Source of the DNA: UBA4582 sp038106185
Lineage (GTDB): Bacteria; Pseudomonadota; Gammaproteobacteria; Pseudomonadales; Azotimanducaceae
Length of the DNA: 64,000 nt
Direction of reading: 5' to 3'
NCBI GenBank assembly: GCA_038106185.1
Contig: JAYODE010000005.1
Span: 1 to 64,000, forward strand
The notes under the pieces are model-generated. The model made no database searches. It had not been told where the DNA came from and saw only the letters and a list, made by a program, of their open reading frames with translations. The translations under genes and the position numbers were made by a program. This document shows, in pieces, positions 7,684 through 15,324 of the stretch (position 1 is its first letter; the number at the start of each line of letters is the position of its first letter).

Positions 7684-9837
7684 ATGAACCTTGCCACCCT
7701 GATACAACGTGCGGCGCGCTCGGCACAGTTGCTGGTGATCATTGCCTGGTTGGGCCTGAGCGGTTCCCTTGACGTGCGGGCCAGCGCTTTTAGTGCCGAT
7801 GGCGGTCCCAATGTGGCGGCCAAGCTGGTGAGTGAGGTGACCGGCATTGAAGCCGGCAAGCCGTTTTGGGTCCTGTTGCGCCAGGACATAAGGCCTGGCT
7901 GGCATACTTACTGGCGCAATGCGGGCGATTCCGGGGCGCCGACAGAAATTACCTGGGACTTGCCGGCGGGATTCAGTGCCGGTGAGATTCAGTGGCCATT
8001 TCCGGAGCGGATCATCTATGGTCCCTTGGTGAACTTTGGTTTTAATGACCTGGCCCTGTATCCCGTATTGATTACGCCGCCGGCGAGCCTTGTCGCCGAC
8101 AATATCACCCTCAAGGCCAAAGTGCGGTGGCTGGTGTGCGCCGATATCTGTATTCCGGAGCAGACTGAGCTGACGCTGACTTTGCCGGCTGGTACAGGCT
8201 TTGGTGTTGATTCGGCGAGCCAGGCGGATTTTCTGACGGCGCGGCAGAAGATTCCGGCGGTGATTGATCTACCGACTCGCTGGTCCCTTGTTGACGAGCA
8301 GCTGGTGATTCAGGTTCCTATGGGGGGCGACCCGAATCAGGTGCGTCGGGTCGAGTATTTTCCCTTTACTGATGGCGTGATAGAAAACGCCGCACCCCAG
8401 CAACTGGACCTGACCAGCGACAGCATGACCCTGACAGTACCCAAGGGCTGGGACTATTCCGCTACCTCATCGCTGGACGGTATTATCGTAGTCTATGAAA
8501 ACGTCGGTGCCGATGATGCCGAGGACGTCATTGCCAGCGCTTTTGAAATCAGACCGACCTCTGGCACTTTTGTCGCCGCGCCATCAAATGCCAGTGGCAT
8601 CAGTATCTGGACCGCGATCGCATTGGCGTTTATTGGCGGCCTGATTCTTAACCTGATGCCCTGCGTGTTCCCCGTGTTGTCCATCAAGGTGCTGTCGTTG
8701 GTGCAGCAGGTTGGCAGCGACCAGACCAGTATTAAAACCCACGGTTGGGTCTATCTGCTGGGTGTGGTGCTCAGCTTTATGCTGATCGCGGGTCTGTTGA
8801 TAAGTTTGCGTGCCGGTGGTGCTCAGATTGGCTGGGGCTTTCAGTTGCAGTCGCCGTGGGTGATCGGCTTGCTGGTGTATCTGTTCTTCCTGATCGGCCT
8901 GAATTTGTCCGGCTTCTTTGAGATTGGCACCACCATGATGAGTGCGGGCGAATCCCTGGTGCAAAGAAAGGGCTATTCTGGCTCGTTTTTCACCGGTGTG
9001 CTGGCAACCATTGTCGCTGCACCCTGTACGGCGCCGTTCATGGCATCGGCTATTGGCTTTGCGTTGACTCAGTCAAATCTGGTGGCGCTCCTTATTTTTG
9101 CGGCCTTGGGTCTCGGTATGGCGGCGCCGTATCTGCTGCTGTGTTACTCACCGGCGCTGCTGCGGGCGTTGCCGCGTCCCGGTGCCTGGATGGCGCGATT
9201 CAAGGAGTTACTGGCGTTTCCTATGTACGCCTCGGCAATTTGGTTGGTGTGGGTTCTGACCCAGCAGGCCGGCGCCATGGGCGTACTGACCATTCTTGGC
9301 GGTTTGTTGTTGCTGGTGTTTGCGATTTGGCTCGTACAAGGTTTGAGCGGCGCTTCGCTGCGGCACAAAGTGGTGATCGGTATCGCCTGGTTACTGGCGG
9401 CATTGGCGCTGTCTCTGCCGATCCAATTGCAGAGTCCGGTAACGCGCAATGAAAGCCAGGATATCGTGAGTGGTCCTGGTCAGTCCTATGAGGGACCGGT
9501 GTTTGGTACCTACTCGGAGAAAAATCTCGCGAGTCTGCGGGCCAGTGGCCCTGTGTTTGTGAATCTGACGGCAGCCTGGTGCATTACCTGTAAGGTGAAT
9601 GAGGCCGTGGCGCTGAATCAAAAGGCGGTACGTTCGGCCTTTGAGGCCAAGAAGGTACAGTACCTAAAGGGCGACTGGACGAACCAGGACGCGGAGATTT
9701 CTCGACTATTGGAAGCTTACGGGCGTAGCGGTGTGCCCTTGTACTTGCTCTATGCCGGCGCCAGTGGTGAGGCGAGCCTGTTGCCGCAGATTCTGACTCA
9801 GAGCATCGTGATCGATGCGATCAATGACTTGCCGTGA
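7684..9837 (+). CDS. DsbD/ScsB-family protein-disulfide reductase
   Basis: A 717-residue membrane thiol-disulfide reductase that carries electrons from cytoplasmic thioredoxin to periplasmic proteins. In order: a signal peptide or anchor (residues 1-35), a periplasmic N-terminal domain with VCADICIPE near 151, a multi-helix membrane domain with the conserved cysteine motifs LMPCVFP near 324 and AAPCTAPF near 446, and a C-terminal thioredoxin-like domain with WCITCK near 632. The long N-terminal domain with the CADICIPE sequence is more like ScsB than E. coli DsbD. The ATG at 7684 is preferred over a TTG five codons upstream. It converges on the ArsC-family gene. Confidence 0.93.
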   Translation: MNLATLIQRAARSAQLLVIIAWLGLSGSLDVRASAFSADGGPNVAAKLVSEVTGIEAGKPFWVLLRQDIRPGWHTYWRNAGDSGAPTEITWDLPAGFSAGEIQWPFPERIIYGPLVNFGFNDLALYPVLITPPASLVADNITLKAKVRWLVCADICIPEQTELTLTLPAGTGFGVDSASQADFLTARQKIPAVIDLPTRWSLVDEQLVIQVPMGGDPNQVRRVEYFPFTDGVIENAAPQQLDLTSDSMTLTVPKGWDYSATSSLDGIIVVYENVGADDAEDVIASAFEIRPTSGTFVAAPSNASGISIWTAIALAFIGGLILNLMPCVFPVLSIKVLSLVQQVGSDQTSIKTHGWVYLLGVVLSFMLIAGLLISLRAGGAQIGWGFQLQSPWVIGLLVYLFFLIGLNLSGFFEIGTTMMSAGESLVQRKGYSGSFFTGVLATIVAAPCTAPFMASAIGFALTQSNLVALLIFAALGLGMAAPYLLLCYSPALLRALPRPGAWMARFKELLAFPMYASAIWLVWVLTQQAGAMGVLTILGGLLLLVFAIWLVQGLSGASLRHKVVIGIAWLLAALALSLPIQLQSPVTRNESQDIVSGPGQSYEGPVFGTYSEKNLASLRASGPVFVNLTAAWCITCKVNEAVALNQKAVRSAFEAKKVQYLKGDWTNQDAEISRLLEAYGRSGVPLYLLYAGASGEASLLPQILTQSIVIDAINDLP

Positions 9838-9858
9838 GTCTGCTTCCGAGACAAGTCT

Positions 9859-9893
9859 TGAGTAGCACCGGCGATCATCGCCGATGCTACTCA
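9859..9893. terminator. Hairpin between convergent genes, possible bidirectional terminator
   Basis: A nine-base stem (tgagtagca with tgctactca) encloses a second short stem (ggcg with cgcc). It sits between the convergent ends of the DsbD-like and ArsC-like genes. There is no T-run on either side, so it may be a Rho-dependent stop or an RNA end-stabilising hairpin. Confidence 0.5.
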
Positions 9894-9912
9894 GAACAGG
9901 CTGAATAGCGGG

Positions 9913-10254
9913 TTACAGCAGGTTCGCTTCCAGTACCTCCTGATCAAATCCGACGATCAGGGTTTTACCCACTCGCAGGGTAGGTGCCCGCAGATTCCCG
10001 GTAGGTCCGAGCATGGCTTCGACCGCACCCGGCTCTAGGGCCTTGCCGGCCTTGAAGGTGCTGACCTTCTTGCCCTTGATGGCAATGAGCTTTGTGGCAT
10101 TTTCCAGCAGTGCCTCAGCATCGCTGGCCTGCAGTTTTTTGCTGGCTGCCGCCTGTTCCTTGACGGCGATTTGACGGGTCTCCAAAAACTTGGCGACTTT
10201 GGTGCACGTCGTTCAGCCGGCGCGATAGTAATACCAATCAACGGGTTTCGACAT
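9913..10254 (-). CDS. ArsC-family protein with in-frame UGA, probable selenoprotein
   Basis: Read from the ATG at 10254 the gene encodes 113 residues, if the UGA at 10213-10215 (codon 14) is read as selenocysteine. The N-terminus then reads MSKPVDWYYYRAG-U-TTCTKVAKF, a thioredoxin-fold start with a UxxC redox motif where relatives have CxxC. The C-terminus GNLRAPTLRVGKTLIVGF is typical of the ArsC/Spx-like family. AAGGAG lies six bases before the ATG, so initiation looks intact. A stem-loop starting ten bases after the UGA fits a bacterial SECIS. Sec-containing ArsC-family proteins are known as a class. The alternative is a nonsense mutation or base error; a protein starting after the UGA would lack the first redox residue. 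Confidence 0.8.
10182..10202 (-). promoter_or_regulatory. Candidate bacterial SECIS stem-loop
   Basis: On the mRNA, ccaaa pairs with uuugg around an 11-base loop starting with G. The stem begins 10 bases after the UGA and the loop 15 bases after it. That resembles bacterial SECIS elements, which lie just downstream of the Sec codon and have a G at the start of the apical loop. A competing four-base-pair stem (cgac with gucg) is also possible. The fold was done by eye only. Confidence 0.5.
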
Positions 10255-10276
10255 TTAAGGCTCCTTGAGGAATGGG

Positions 10277-10367
10277 TTTTTTAAGACTATTTTAAAGGGC
10301 GGCTTTTAAGAACTGCTTTTAAGAACTGCTTATAAGCGCTGCTTTTAAAAACAGCGCTTATAAATCG
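10277..10367. repeat. Tandem array, 13 bp x 7, diverged
   Basis: Seven 13-bp units. The middle pair is identical (cttttaagaactg) and the outer units diverge, for example cttataagcgctg and cttttaaaaacag. The array lies between the start of the ArsC-like gene and the end of the hotdog pair. Confidence 0.88.
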
Positions 10368-10411
10368 GGCTCTGAACCTGGCGCTTCTTCCAATGGCGGC
10401 AGAACCCGTGG

Positions 10412-10470
10412 GCTTGTCTTTCCACTTGGCAAACCAACAGTTGCACTCGGCAAACCAACAAAAGACAAGC
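10412..10470. repeat. Inverted repeat enclosing a 21-bp duplication
   Basis: Ten-base arms gcttgtcttt and aaagacaagc are 39 bases apart. Between them is an imperfect 21-bp direct duplication built on the core ggcaaaccaaca. It lies just downstream of the hotdog pair on the minus strand and may form a transcript-end hairpin. Confidence 0.6.
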
Positions 10471-10516
10471 ACCTTTTCTTGCGCTGGCGCGTACCCGAGG
10501 GCGCAGGGTCACGAAT

Positions 10517-10936
10517 CTAATCGATCCTGGCAGCGGCTGAACCAGTCAAGACTTTAGTCCCTTCCTCATCGGTGGTGACTATGTCCAGATCTGCGATCAT
10601 GACGCCGTTCTCTTCGTGAATAGCGGTGATGGTCGCTGTTGCGGTCAGCGTTGCGCCGGGAAATACCTGAGAGGTGAAACGCACACCGTAGCGGGTCAGT
10701 CGGCCATCGCCCACATAGTTGGTCAACATTCTGCCGGTCATACCCATGGTCAACATACCATGGGCAAACACAGACGGGTAACCGGCGATCTGGGTCGTGA
10801 AGACTTCATCGGAATGCAGCGGGTTGTAGTCGCCCGACGCACCCGCATACTGGACAATCTGGGTTCTCGACAGATTGCGGCAAACTTCTTCGCTGTAGGT
10901 ATCGCCGACTTTTAATTCACTGGCTTTTAATGACAT
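10517..10936 (-). CDS. MaoC-family (R)-hydratase
   Basis: A 139-residue single-hotdog protein of the MaoC dehydratase family. The hydratase signature is seen as SGDYNPLHSDEVF (about residues 34-46), which supplies the Asp and His that add water to trans-2-enoyl-CoA, followed by VFAHGMLTMGM. It lies 12 bases downstream of another hotdog gene, with a GGGGG ribosome binding site in that gap. The pair probably forms one heteromeric dehydratase, as in HadAB-type enzymes (inference). The acyl substrate is unknown. Confidence 0.9.
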   Translation of the reverse strand: MSLKASELKVGDTYSEEVCRNLSRTQIVQYAGASGDYNPLHSDEVFTTQIAGYPSVFAHGMLTMGMTGRMLTNYVGDGRLTRYGVRFTSQVFPGATLTATATITAIHEENGVMIADLDIVTTDEEGTKVLTGSAAARID

Positions 10937-10948
10937 GTTTGATTCCCC

Positions 10949-11467
10949 CTATGCCTTGTTGGCTTTGTCGTCTGCGCTGGTCGCTGGGCGCTCGGTTCTG
11001 ACGCCCAGGCCGGTCGCAGTAACGACCAGTTCACCATTTTGGTCGCGGTATTCGGTCACGGTTTCGCTGAATGCCAGCTTGCCACCCCGTTTACCTTCTT
11101 TTTCCCAGGACTTGCCGGGTTTAGTGGTTGCGGTCAGTACGTCACCGGCTTTCGGTGTGCGGTGATACACATAGTGCTGCTCCGCGTGCAAGCCGCCGCC
11201 ACTGCCGCCGCCTCCGCTGCCTTCGCGTTTAGTAATGCCGGTTGGCCCCTTGGCGGAACCAAACCACTCTTCTCCAATTTTGGGTCGCAGAAAGTAGTTG
11301 GGATCAAACTGAGCGCTGGATTGGACGAAGGTCGGTGGCGCTATGATCGCCCCCGGCTCAGTGGTCTTGGCGTATTCTTCGTTATAGTAAATTTCATTCG
11401 CATCGCCTACTGATCGTGCGAACATCATGATGTGCCCGGATTGAATCGGGAATTTATCTACCGCCAT
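10949..11467 (-). CDS. FAS1-like dehydratase-domain hotdog protein
   Basis: A 172-residue MaoC-N-type hotdog protein, normally the partner of a catalytic MaoC subunit and contributor to the acyl-CoA binding tunnel. Recognisable parts are the N-terminal GHIMMFARSVGDANEIYY region and the EQHYVYHRTPKAGDVL strand. The start at 11467 follows AGGAG with good spacing; the TTG 14 codons upstream is unlikely. Encoded at 11192-11221 is a natural flexible linker GSGGGGSGGG in the middle of the protein. The gene lies just before the catalytic MaoC gene and both are probably cotranscribed. Confidence 0.88.
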   Translation of the reverse strand: MAVDKFPIQSGHIMMFARSVGDANEIYYNEEYAKTTEPGAIIAPPTFVQSSAQFDPNYFLRPKIGEEWFGSAKGPTGITKREGSGGGGSGGGLHAEQHYVYHRTPKAGDVLTATTKPGKSWEKEGKRGGKLAFSETVTEYRDQNGELVVTATGLGVRTERPATSADDKANKA

Positions 11468-12105
11468 ATGGTTCTCCTGTTTACCTGCGTGATATTGGGT
11501 CAAGTTCAATGGTCAAGACGAAAGATCCATGTGTCTGATGTGTAAGCTGAATCTCCCTGCCAAGTAGCCTTTCGTTTCGCACGACCGTTCTGGCTGCCGG
11601 ATACAACTGCCTGTTCCAACTGCCTGTCGCGATAAGCACAGCCGCAACAAGACAGTTGCAAGAAGTCGCCTACGATTACGCGGGCGCCGTGGCACCTTGA
11701 GCTATGGCACTTAATGGATCTTATTGACGCATCCTTCATCCCCAAGGTACTAACAGACAGAGGGACTCGTCAAGTGGCTTGGGGGATAAATAGCTGTTCA
11801 TGAGTGACATGAAAAATAATCCTGCAAAGCCGCTGATTTGTCCGTGTTTTTGCTTGTTGATTGTTCATCGTCACGTTACTATCCCTCTCCGTTTTGAATG
11901 TTAGTAAGCCATAGGCAAGCGCGAACCAGGAGTGTCGACAGGATCACGTAAGGCGGCTGCGAAGGGCGAACGCCTGTTAACATCAAAATATCAAACCTGG
12001 AAAAGAGCGCGCAGTTAGGTGATTTTCTACTGGTGGCAAGACGCGAGATCAGGCTTAAGCAGAATAAAAAAGACAGTAAAGAGTTAAGCGGAAAATATTC
12101 ACAAA
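11468..12105. other. 638-bp non-coding stretch upstream of RAYT gene
   Basis: No convincing gene. An imperfect duplication of 13 bp (caactgcctgttc, caactgcctgtcg) lies at 11604-11629. The region must hold the promoter for the minus-strand hotdog pair and the 5' flank of the RAYT gene. I saw no REP-type palindrome that I could define with confidence. Confidence 0.6.
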
Positions 12106-12990
12106 ATGTCCAGACCCGTTCGCATCGAATTCCCCGGCGCTCATTATCATGTGACGAGCAAGGGAGCCAGCGAGCAGCAGATATTTGCTGACGATGTCGA
12201 TCGTGCGACCTTCCTCGATGGCCTCGATGCTGTCGTCGTTAGATTCGGTTGGTTGATCCACAGTTATGTTCTGATGGATAACCATTATCACCTCATTGTT
12301 GAATGTCCTCAGGCAAATTTGTCGAGGGGCATGCGCCAACTTAATGGTGTCTATACCCAGCATTTTAATCGGCGTCACAGTCAGGACGGGCCCTTGTTTC
12401 AGGGTCGTTTCAGAAGCATTCTGTTTGAGGCCAGGCTCTATCTGTTACCCCTGTGCCGTCACATAGAGCTGAACCCGGTGCGACTTGGCGCCAGCACAAC
12501 ACCTCAAAAATATCGTTGGAGCAGTTTCAGAGCATGCGTTGGGGCGGCCAAGCCCCCGGTTTGGCTACACACTGAAGCGCGGCTGAAAAAATATGAGTCG
12601 GCCGATGATCCGGGGCTGATGTATCGTGAATATGTTAAGGCAGGTATCGACGCTGAGTCGCCTTTGACTAATCGTAGTGCCCAGGTGTTGTTGGGATCAC
12701 CCAAGTTTCTTAATGAGATGCAGCCGATCCTGAATGGCGAAAAGTTGGCAAAGCGGGGTCCGGTCAAGGTGGGTCGGCGCAGAAGCCTGAGCGCCCTGTT
12801 CAAGAATATCCAGGATAAGAGTCGAGGCGAGAGAAACGAGCTGATACGGCTTGCCCATCTCGAACACGCCTATACGCTGATGGAAGTCGGGGACGCACTC
12901 GGCTTGCACTATACAACCGTCAGCAAGGTGATCAATCAACAATCTCTTCGAGGTTTGTCCCGTGGCGAGCAGCCAGCGGCGACCAAATGA
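12106..12990 (+). CDS. REP-associated tyrosine transposase (RAYT), Y1_Tnp family
   Basis: A 294-residue HUH single-strand nuclease related to the IS200/IS605 TnpA transposases. Visible: the N-terminal FPGAHYHVTSKG, the HUH metal-binding motif NHYHLIVE near residue 59, and the HIELNPVRLG helix that follows the presumed catalytic tyrosine region. The C-terminal third has an extra helix-turn-helix-like segment (GDALGLHYTTVSKVINQ) found in some proteobacterial RAYTs. Such proteins are usually single-copy domesticated genes linked to REP palindromes rather than mobile units. No terminal repeats typical of an insertion sequence are seen. Confidence 0.88.
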   Translation: MSRPVRIEFPGAHYHVTSKGASEQQIFADDVDRATFLDGLDAVVVRFGWLIHSYVLMDNHYHLIVECPQANLSRGMRQLNGVYTQHFNRRHSQDGPLFQGRFRSILFEARLYLLPLCRHIELNPVRLGASTTPQKYRWSSFRACVGAAKPPVWLHTEARLKKYESADDPGLMYREYVKAGIDAESPLTNRSAQVLLGSPKFLNEMQPILNGEKLAKRGPVKVGRRRSLSALFKNIQDKSRGERNELIRLAHLEHAYTLMEVGDALGLHYTTVSKVINQQSLRGLSRGEQPAATK

Positions 12991-13065
12991 AGGCTAAATT
13001 AGACCTTCAAGGCGCTTTAAAACCATTCAAAGTCACTGTATGCTTGGGCGCATTAGCGTTAAGCC

Positions 13066-13070
13066 AGGAG
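13066..13070 (+). promoter_or_regulatory. Ribosome binding site selecting a TTG start for exbD
   Basis: AGGAG is followed by eight bases and then TTG at 13079. The upstream in-frame ATG at 13040 has no comparable site. The TTG start gives a 134-residue ExbD, the usual family length. Confidence 0.7.
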
Positions 13071-13078
13071 TAAGATCA

Positions 13079-13483
13079 TTGCGCAGATTATTAGGTAAGG
13101 GCGGACAGCAGGAAGAAGACGAGATCGATTTGACCCCCATGCTTGATGTGGTGTTTATCATGCTGATCTTCTTTATCGTGACAGCGACATTCGTCAAAGA
13201 GATCGGTCTGGACGTTAACAGTCCAGACAAGAACCAGAATGTTCAGGATGCAGACAAGCAGAGTATCGTTGTGCAGATCACCAACCGTGATCGTATTCGT
13301 ATCCGTGGTCGAGACGTGGATTTCAGATCTGTACGGGCCAATATCGAACGTTTGCATGCTGAAAACCCGGAAGCGCCGGTTGTGGTTCAACCGCACGCAG
13401 ACAGCACTACCGAGGTTATGATACATGTGATGGATTCGGCCCGGCAGGCGGGCGTGTTTAACGTCTCGATTGCTGCAAGCTGA
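13079..13483 (+). CDS. exbD: ExbD/TolR family biopolymer transport protein
   Basis: A 134-residue energy-transducing protein of the TonB-ExbB-ExbD type. The order is a short cytoplasmic N-terminus rich in Glu (QQEEDEIDLTP), one membrane helix MLDVVFIMLIFFIVT containing the proton-path Asp, and a periplasmic domain. ExbD works with ExbB and TonB to power outer-membrane uptake. Neither partner is next to it: a RAYT gene lies upstream and a phosphatase downstream. It may be an orphan copy or the remnant of a larger cluster. Its stop codon lies inside the first unit of a 16-bp tandem array. Confidence 0.92.
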   Translation: MRRLLGKGGQQEEDEIDLTPMLDVVFIMLIFFIVTATFVKEIGLDVNSPDKNQNVQDADKQSIVVQITNRDRIRIRGRDVDFRSVRANIERLHAENPEAPVVVQPHADSTTEVMIHVMDSARQAGVFNVSIAAS

Positions 13484-13526
13484 TGTTTTGACAGGCTGAT
13501 GTTTTGACGGTCTGATGTTTTAACGA
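13479..13526. repeat. Tandem array, 16 bp x 3, containing the exbD stop
   Basis: Three units: gctgatgttttgacag, gctgatgttttgacgg, tctgatgttttaacga. The TGA stop codon of exbD is bases 3-5 of the first unit, so later units look like copies of the gene's 3' end. Confidence 0.93.
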
Positions 13527-13618
13527 GACGGGAGAGAGACAAGAACCTGATGGCGCTGTCTTCTTGAAGCAGGGCAGTAAAGGTCGTCAGAACCCGGAGC
13601 TGAACAGAGCGTAGAGAT

Positions 13619-13675
13619 TAGAGCAGAGCAGAGTAGAGTAGAGCAGAGTAGATCAGAGTAGTTCAGAGTAGATAG
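13619..13675. repeat. Low-complexity 5/10-bp repeat
   Basis: A run built from gagca/gagta pentamers with a superimposed 10-bp order (gagcagagta, gatcagagta, gttcagagta). It precedes a terminator and lies between exbD and the histidine phosphatase gene. Confidence 0.9.
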
Positions 13676-13695
13676 CACCGCCGTTTGTCGTTATT

Positions 13696-13723
13696 AAAGC
13701 CCCGCCAATGCGGGGCTTTTTTT
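13696..13723 (+). terminator. Rho-independent terminator after exbD
   Basis: A ten-base-pair stem (aaagccccgc with gcggggcttt), a four-base loop caat and a run of seven T. It is a strong intrinsic terminator for transcripts coming from exbD. Confidence 0.93.
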
Positions 13724-13790
13724 ATGCATCCCTCCCTGAACAGGGGTGACGAGAGCAGTACAGAAGAAATATAAGCGTGAGGGTTAGAGC

Positions 13791-14369
13791 ATGGAATTAA
13801 TACTCATTCGGCATGGTTTGCCAGAAAAGGTAGTGAAGCAGGATGGTTCGCCGGCCAATCCGCCGCTATCAGCGATTGGGCTGGAGCAGGCTCGAAAGGT
13901 TGCAGATTGGCTCAAGGCTGAAAAGATCGACCGGCTTTATTCCAGCCCGATGCAGCGCGCCTATCAGACAGCAGAGCCATTTGCTGCGCAATCCGGTCTG
14001 GGCATAGAGGTGTGTGATGGCGTCGCGGAATACGACCAACAATCCGGTCATTACATTCCCACCGAACAGCTCAAGGAGCTGGACTATGCGCGCTGGTTGC
14101 GCTTGATGCGGGGCGAAACAGACGCTGACTTTCCAAAGTTTGCCAGCAACGTCTGCGCCAGCCTTGAGCAGATCATACTGGACAACCCTGGTAAACGCGT
14201 CGCAGTGACCTGTCACGGTGGTGTGATCAACGTCTGGGCTGCCCATGTCATCGGTTTTGCACCGCGTTTGTTCTTTAACCCTAACTACACCAGCATCAAC
14301 CGGTTTATGGCGTCCAGCGGCGGTGACAAAACTGTGATCACGCTCAACGAGCACTTTCACTTGAAGTAA
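13791..14369 (+). CDS. Histidine phosphatase family protein
   Basis: A 192-residue member of the phosphoglycerate-mutase-like branch. The phosphorylated histidine is in LILIRHG at the N-terminus, the arginine in SSPMQRAYQTAEP, and the second catalytic histidine in VTCHGGVINVW near 144. The family includes phosphosugar and nucleotide phosphatases, and the substrate cannot be told here. It has its own promoter region after the exbD terminator and converges on a crotonase gene. Confidence 0.9.
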   Translation: MELILIRHGLPEKVVKQDGSPANPPLSAIGLEQARKVADWLKAEKIDRLYSSPMQRAYQTAEPFAAQSGLGIEVCDGVAEYDQQSGHYIPTEQLKELDYARWLRLMRGETDADFPKFASNVCASLEQIILDNPGKRVAVTCHGGVINVWAAHVIGFAPRLFFNPNYTSINRFMASSGGDKTVITLNEHFHLK

Positions 14370-14393
14370 TGCTGCCTCTCCGTCAGCGAACGT

Positions 14394-15179
14394 CTAGTCC
14401 TGCTGTTGCTGTCGTCCTCGTGCCTGCACACTCAGACGACGTGCCTCGAGCTTGTTGGCGCTGACATCACCTGTGTGGGCCAGGCTGCGCTTCTGCTCCT
14501 CAGCGAGTCCTTCGGCAAGTGTATGCTGGCTGCCATAGTCGATGAGCTGGTGGACCGTTTGCAGTGTCAAGGGGTCAGCGCTGCAGATATCCAGTGCGAG
14601 TTTCTGGCAGTGATTGAGTAATTCGTCGGCGGGCACGACACGATTCACCAGACCCCAGCGCTCAGCGGTCTCCGCATCCAGGTAATTACCACTGAAGCTT
14701 AACTCTTTCGCTCGAGAAACACCGATCAGGTGCGCGAGGCGTTGAGATAGCCCCCAGCCGGGCACGACGCCCATACGAACGTGGGTATCGGCAAAGCGCG
14801 CCTCGGGAGACGCGATAAGAATATCGCACATCAGCGCCAGCTCGAATCCGCCGGTTATGGCAAACCCATTAATTGCCGCGATGATCGGCTTGCCAACCCC
14901 GGTCACAGCGCTCTGCAGATCGGCGCTGGAGACTCCGCCGCTGCGTAAACCCGCCTGGCCAAGCTCTTTAAGATCGAGGCCGGCGGAAAAACCGCGGCCA
15001 ACGCCGGTAAGAATGATGACCCAGGTGTCATCATCGTCGCGCAGGCGCAGAAAGGTTTCTGTGATGGCGGCTCGCAATGCATTAGACAGGGCGTTGAGTT
15101 GCTGGGGACGATTAAGGCTGACGGTGGTAACGTGATCCTGCGTCGTGCACAAAAGAATATTCGAGTGACTTTCTTGCAT
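14394..15179 (-). CDS. Enoyl-CoA hydratase/isomerase family protein
   Basis: A 261-residue crotonase-fold protein. The first oxyanion-hole segment is GRGFSAGLDLKELG, and the second is INGFAITGGFELAL, which also carries the first catalytic Glu (GGFEL). The second catalytic Glu of classical hydratases would fall in ADTHVRMGVVPGWG, where a His is present instead. It may therefore be a variant hydratase, an isomerase or a related crotonase. It lies 3' of a short-chain dehydrogenase gene on the same strand, with a repeat array between them. Confidence 0.9.
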   Translation of the reverse strand: MQESHSNILLCTTQDHVTTVSLNRPQQLNALSNALRAAITETFLRLRDDDDTWVIILTGVGRGFSAGLDLKELGQAGLRSGGVSSADLQSAVTGVGKPIIAAINGFAITGGFELALMCDILIASPEARFADTHVRMGVVPGWGLSQRLAHLIGVSRAKELSFSGNYLDAETAERWGLVNRVVPADELLNHCQKLALDICSADPLTLQTVHQLIDYGSQHTLAEGLAEEQKRSLAHTGDVSANKLEARRLSVQARGRQQQQD

Positions 15180-15237
15180 GGTTGTTTGCCTGACGAATAA
15201 TAAAAAGTGAAAAAGCTCAGAAACTCGACCCAGAAAC

Positions 15238-15300
15238 AGTTAACGGGAAAGAGTTAAAGAGAAAGAATTAAAGAAAAAAATTAAAGAAAAAGATTTAAAG
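15238..15300. repeat. Tandem array, 13-14 bp x 4-5, purine-rich
   Basis: Units agttaacgggaaag, agttaaagagaaag, aattaaagaaaaaa and attaaagaaaaag, then a partial unit. It lies upstream of the crotonase start and downstream of the dehydrogenase stop. The period slips from 14 to 13 bp within the array. Confidence 0.85.
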
Positions 15301-15324
15301 TGCGAATACAGGCGGTGCATGAAC

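Noticed and set aside
9913..10185. Short ArsC-like gene starting after the UGA with a TTG codon
   Set aside because: It would lack the first beta strand and redox residue of the fold, has no ribosome binding site, and the in-frame upstream ATG has a strong one.
12106..12990. RAYT gene considered as an active insertion sequence
   Set aside because: No terminal repeats or target-site signs were found, and the C-terminal extension is typical of domesticated single-copy RAYTs.
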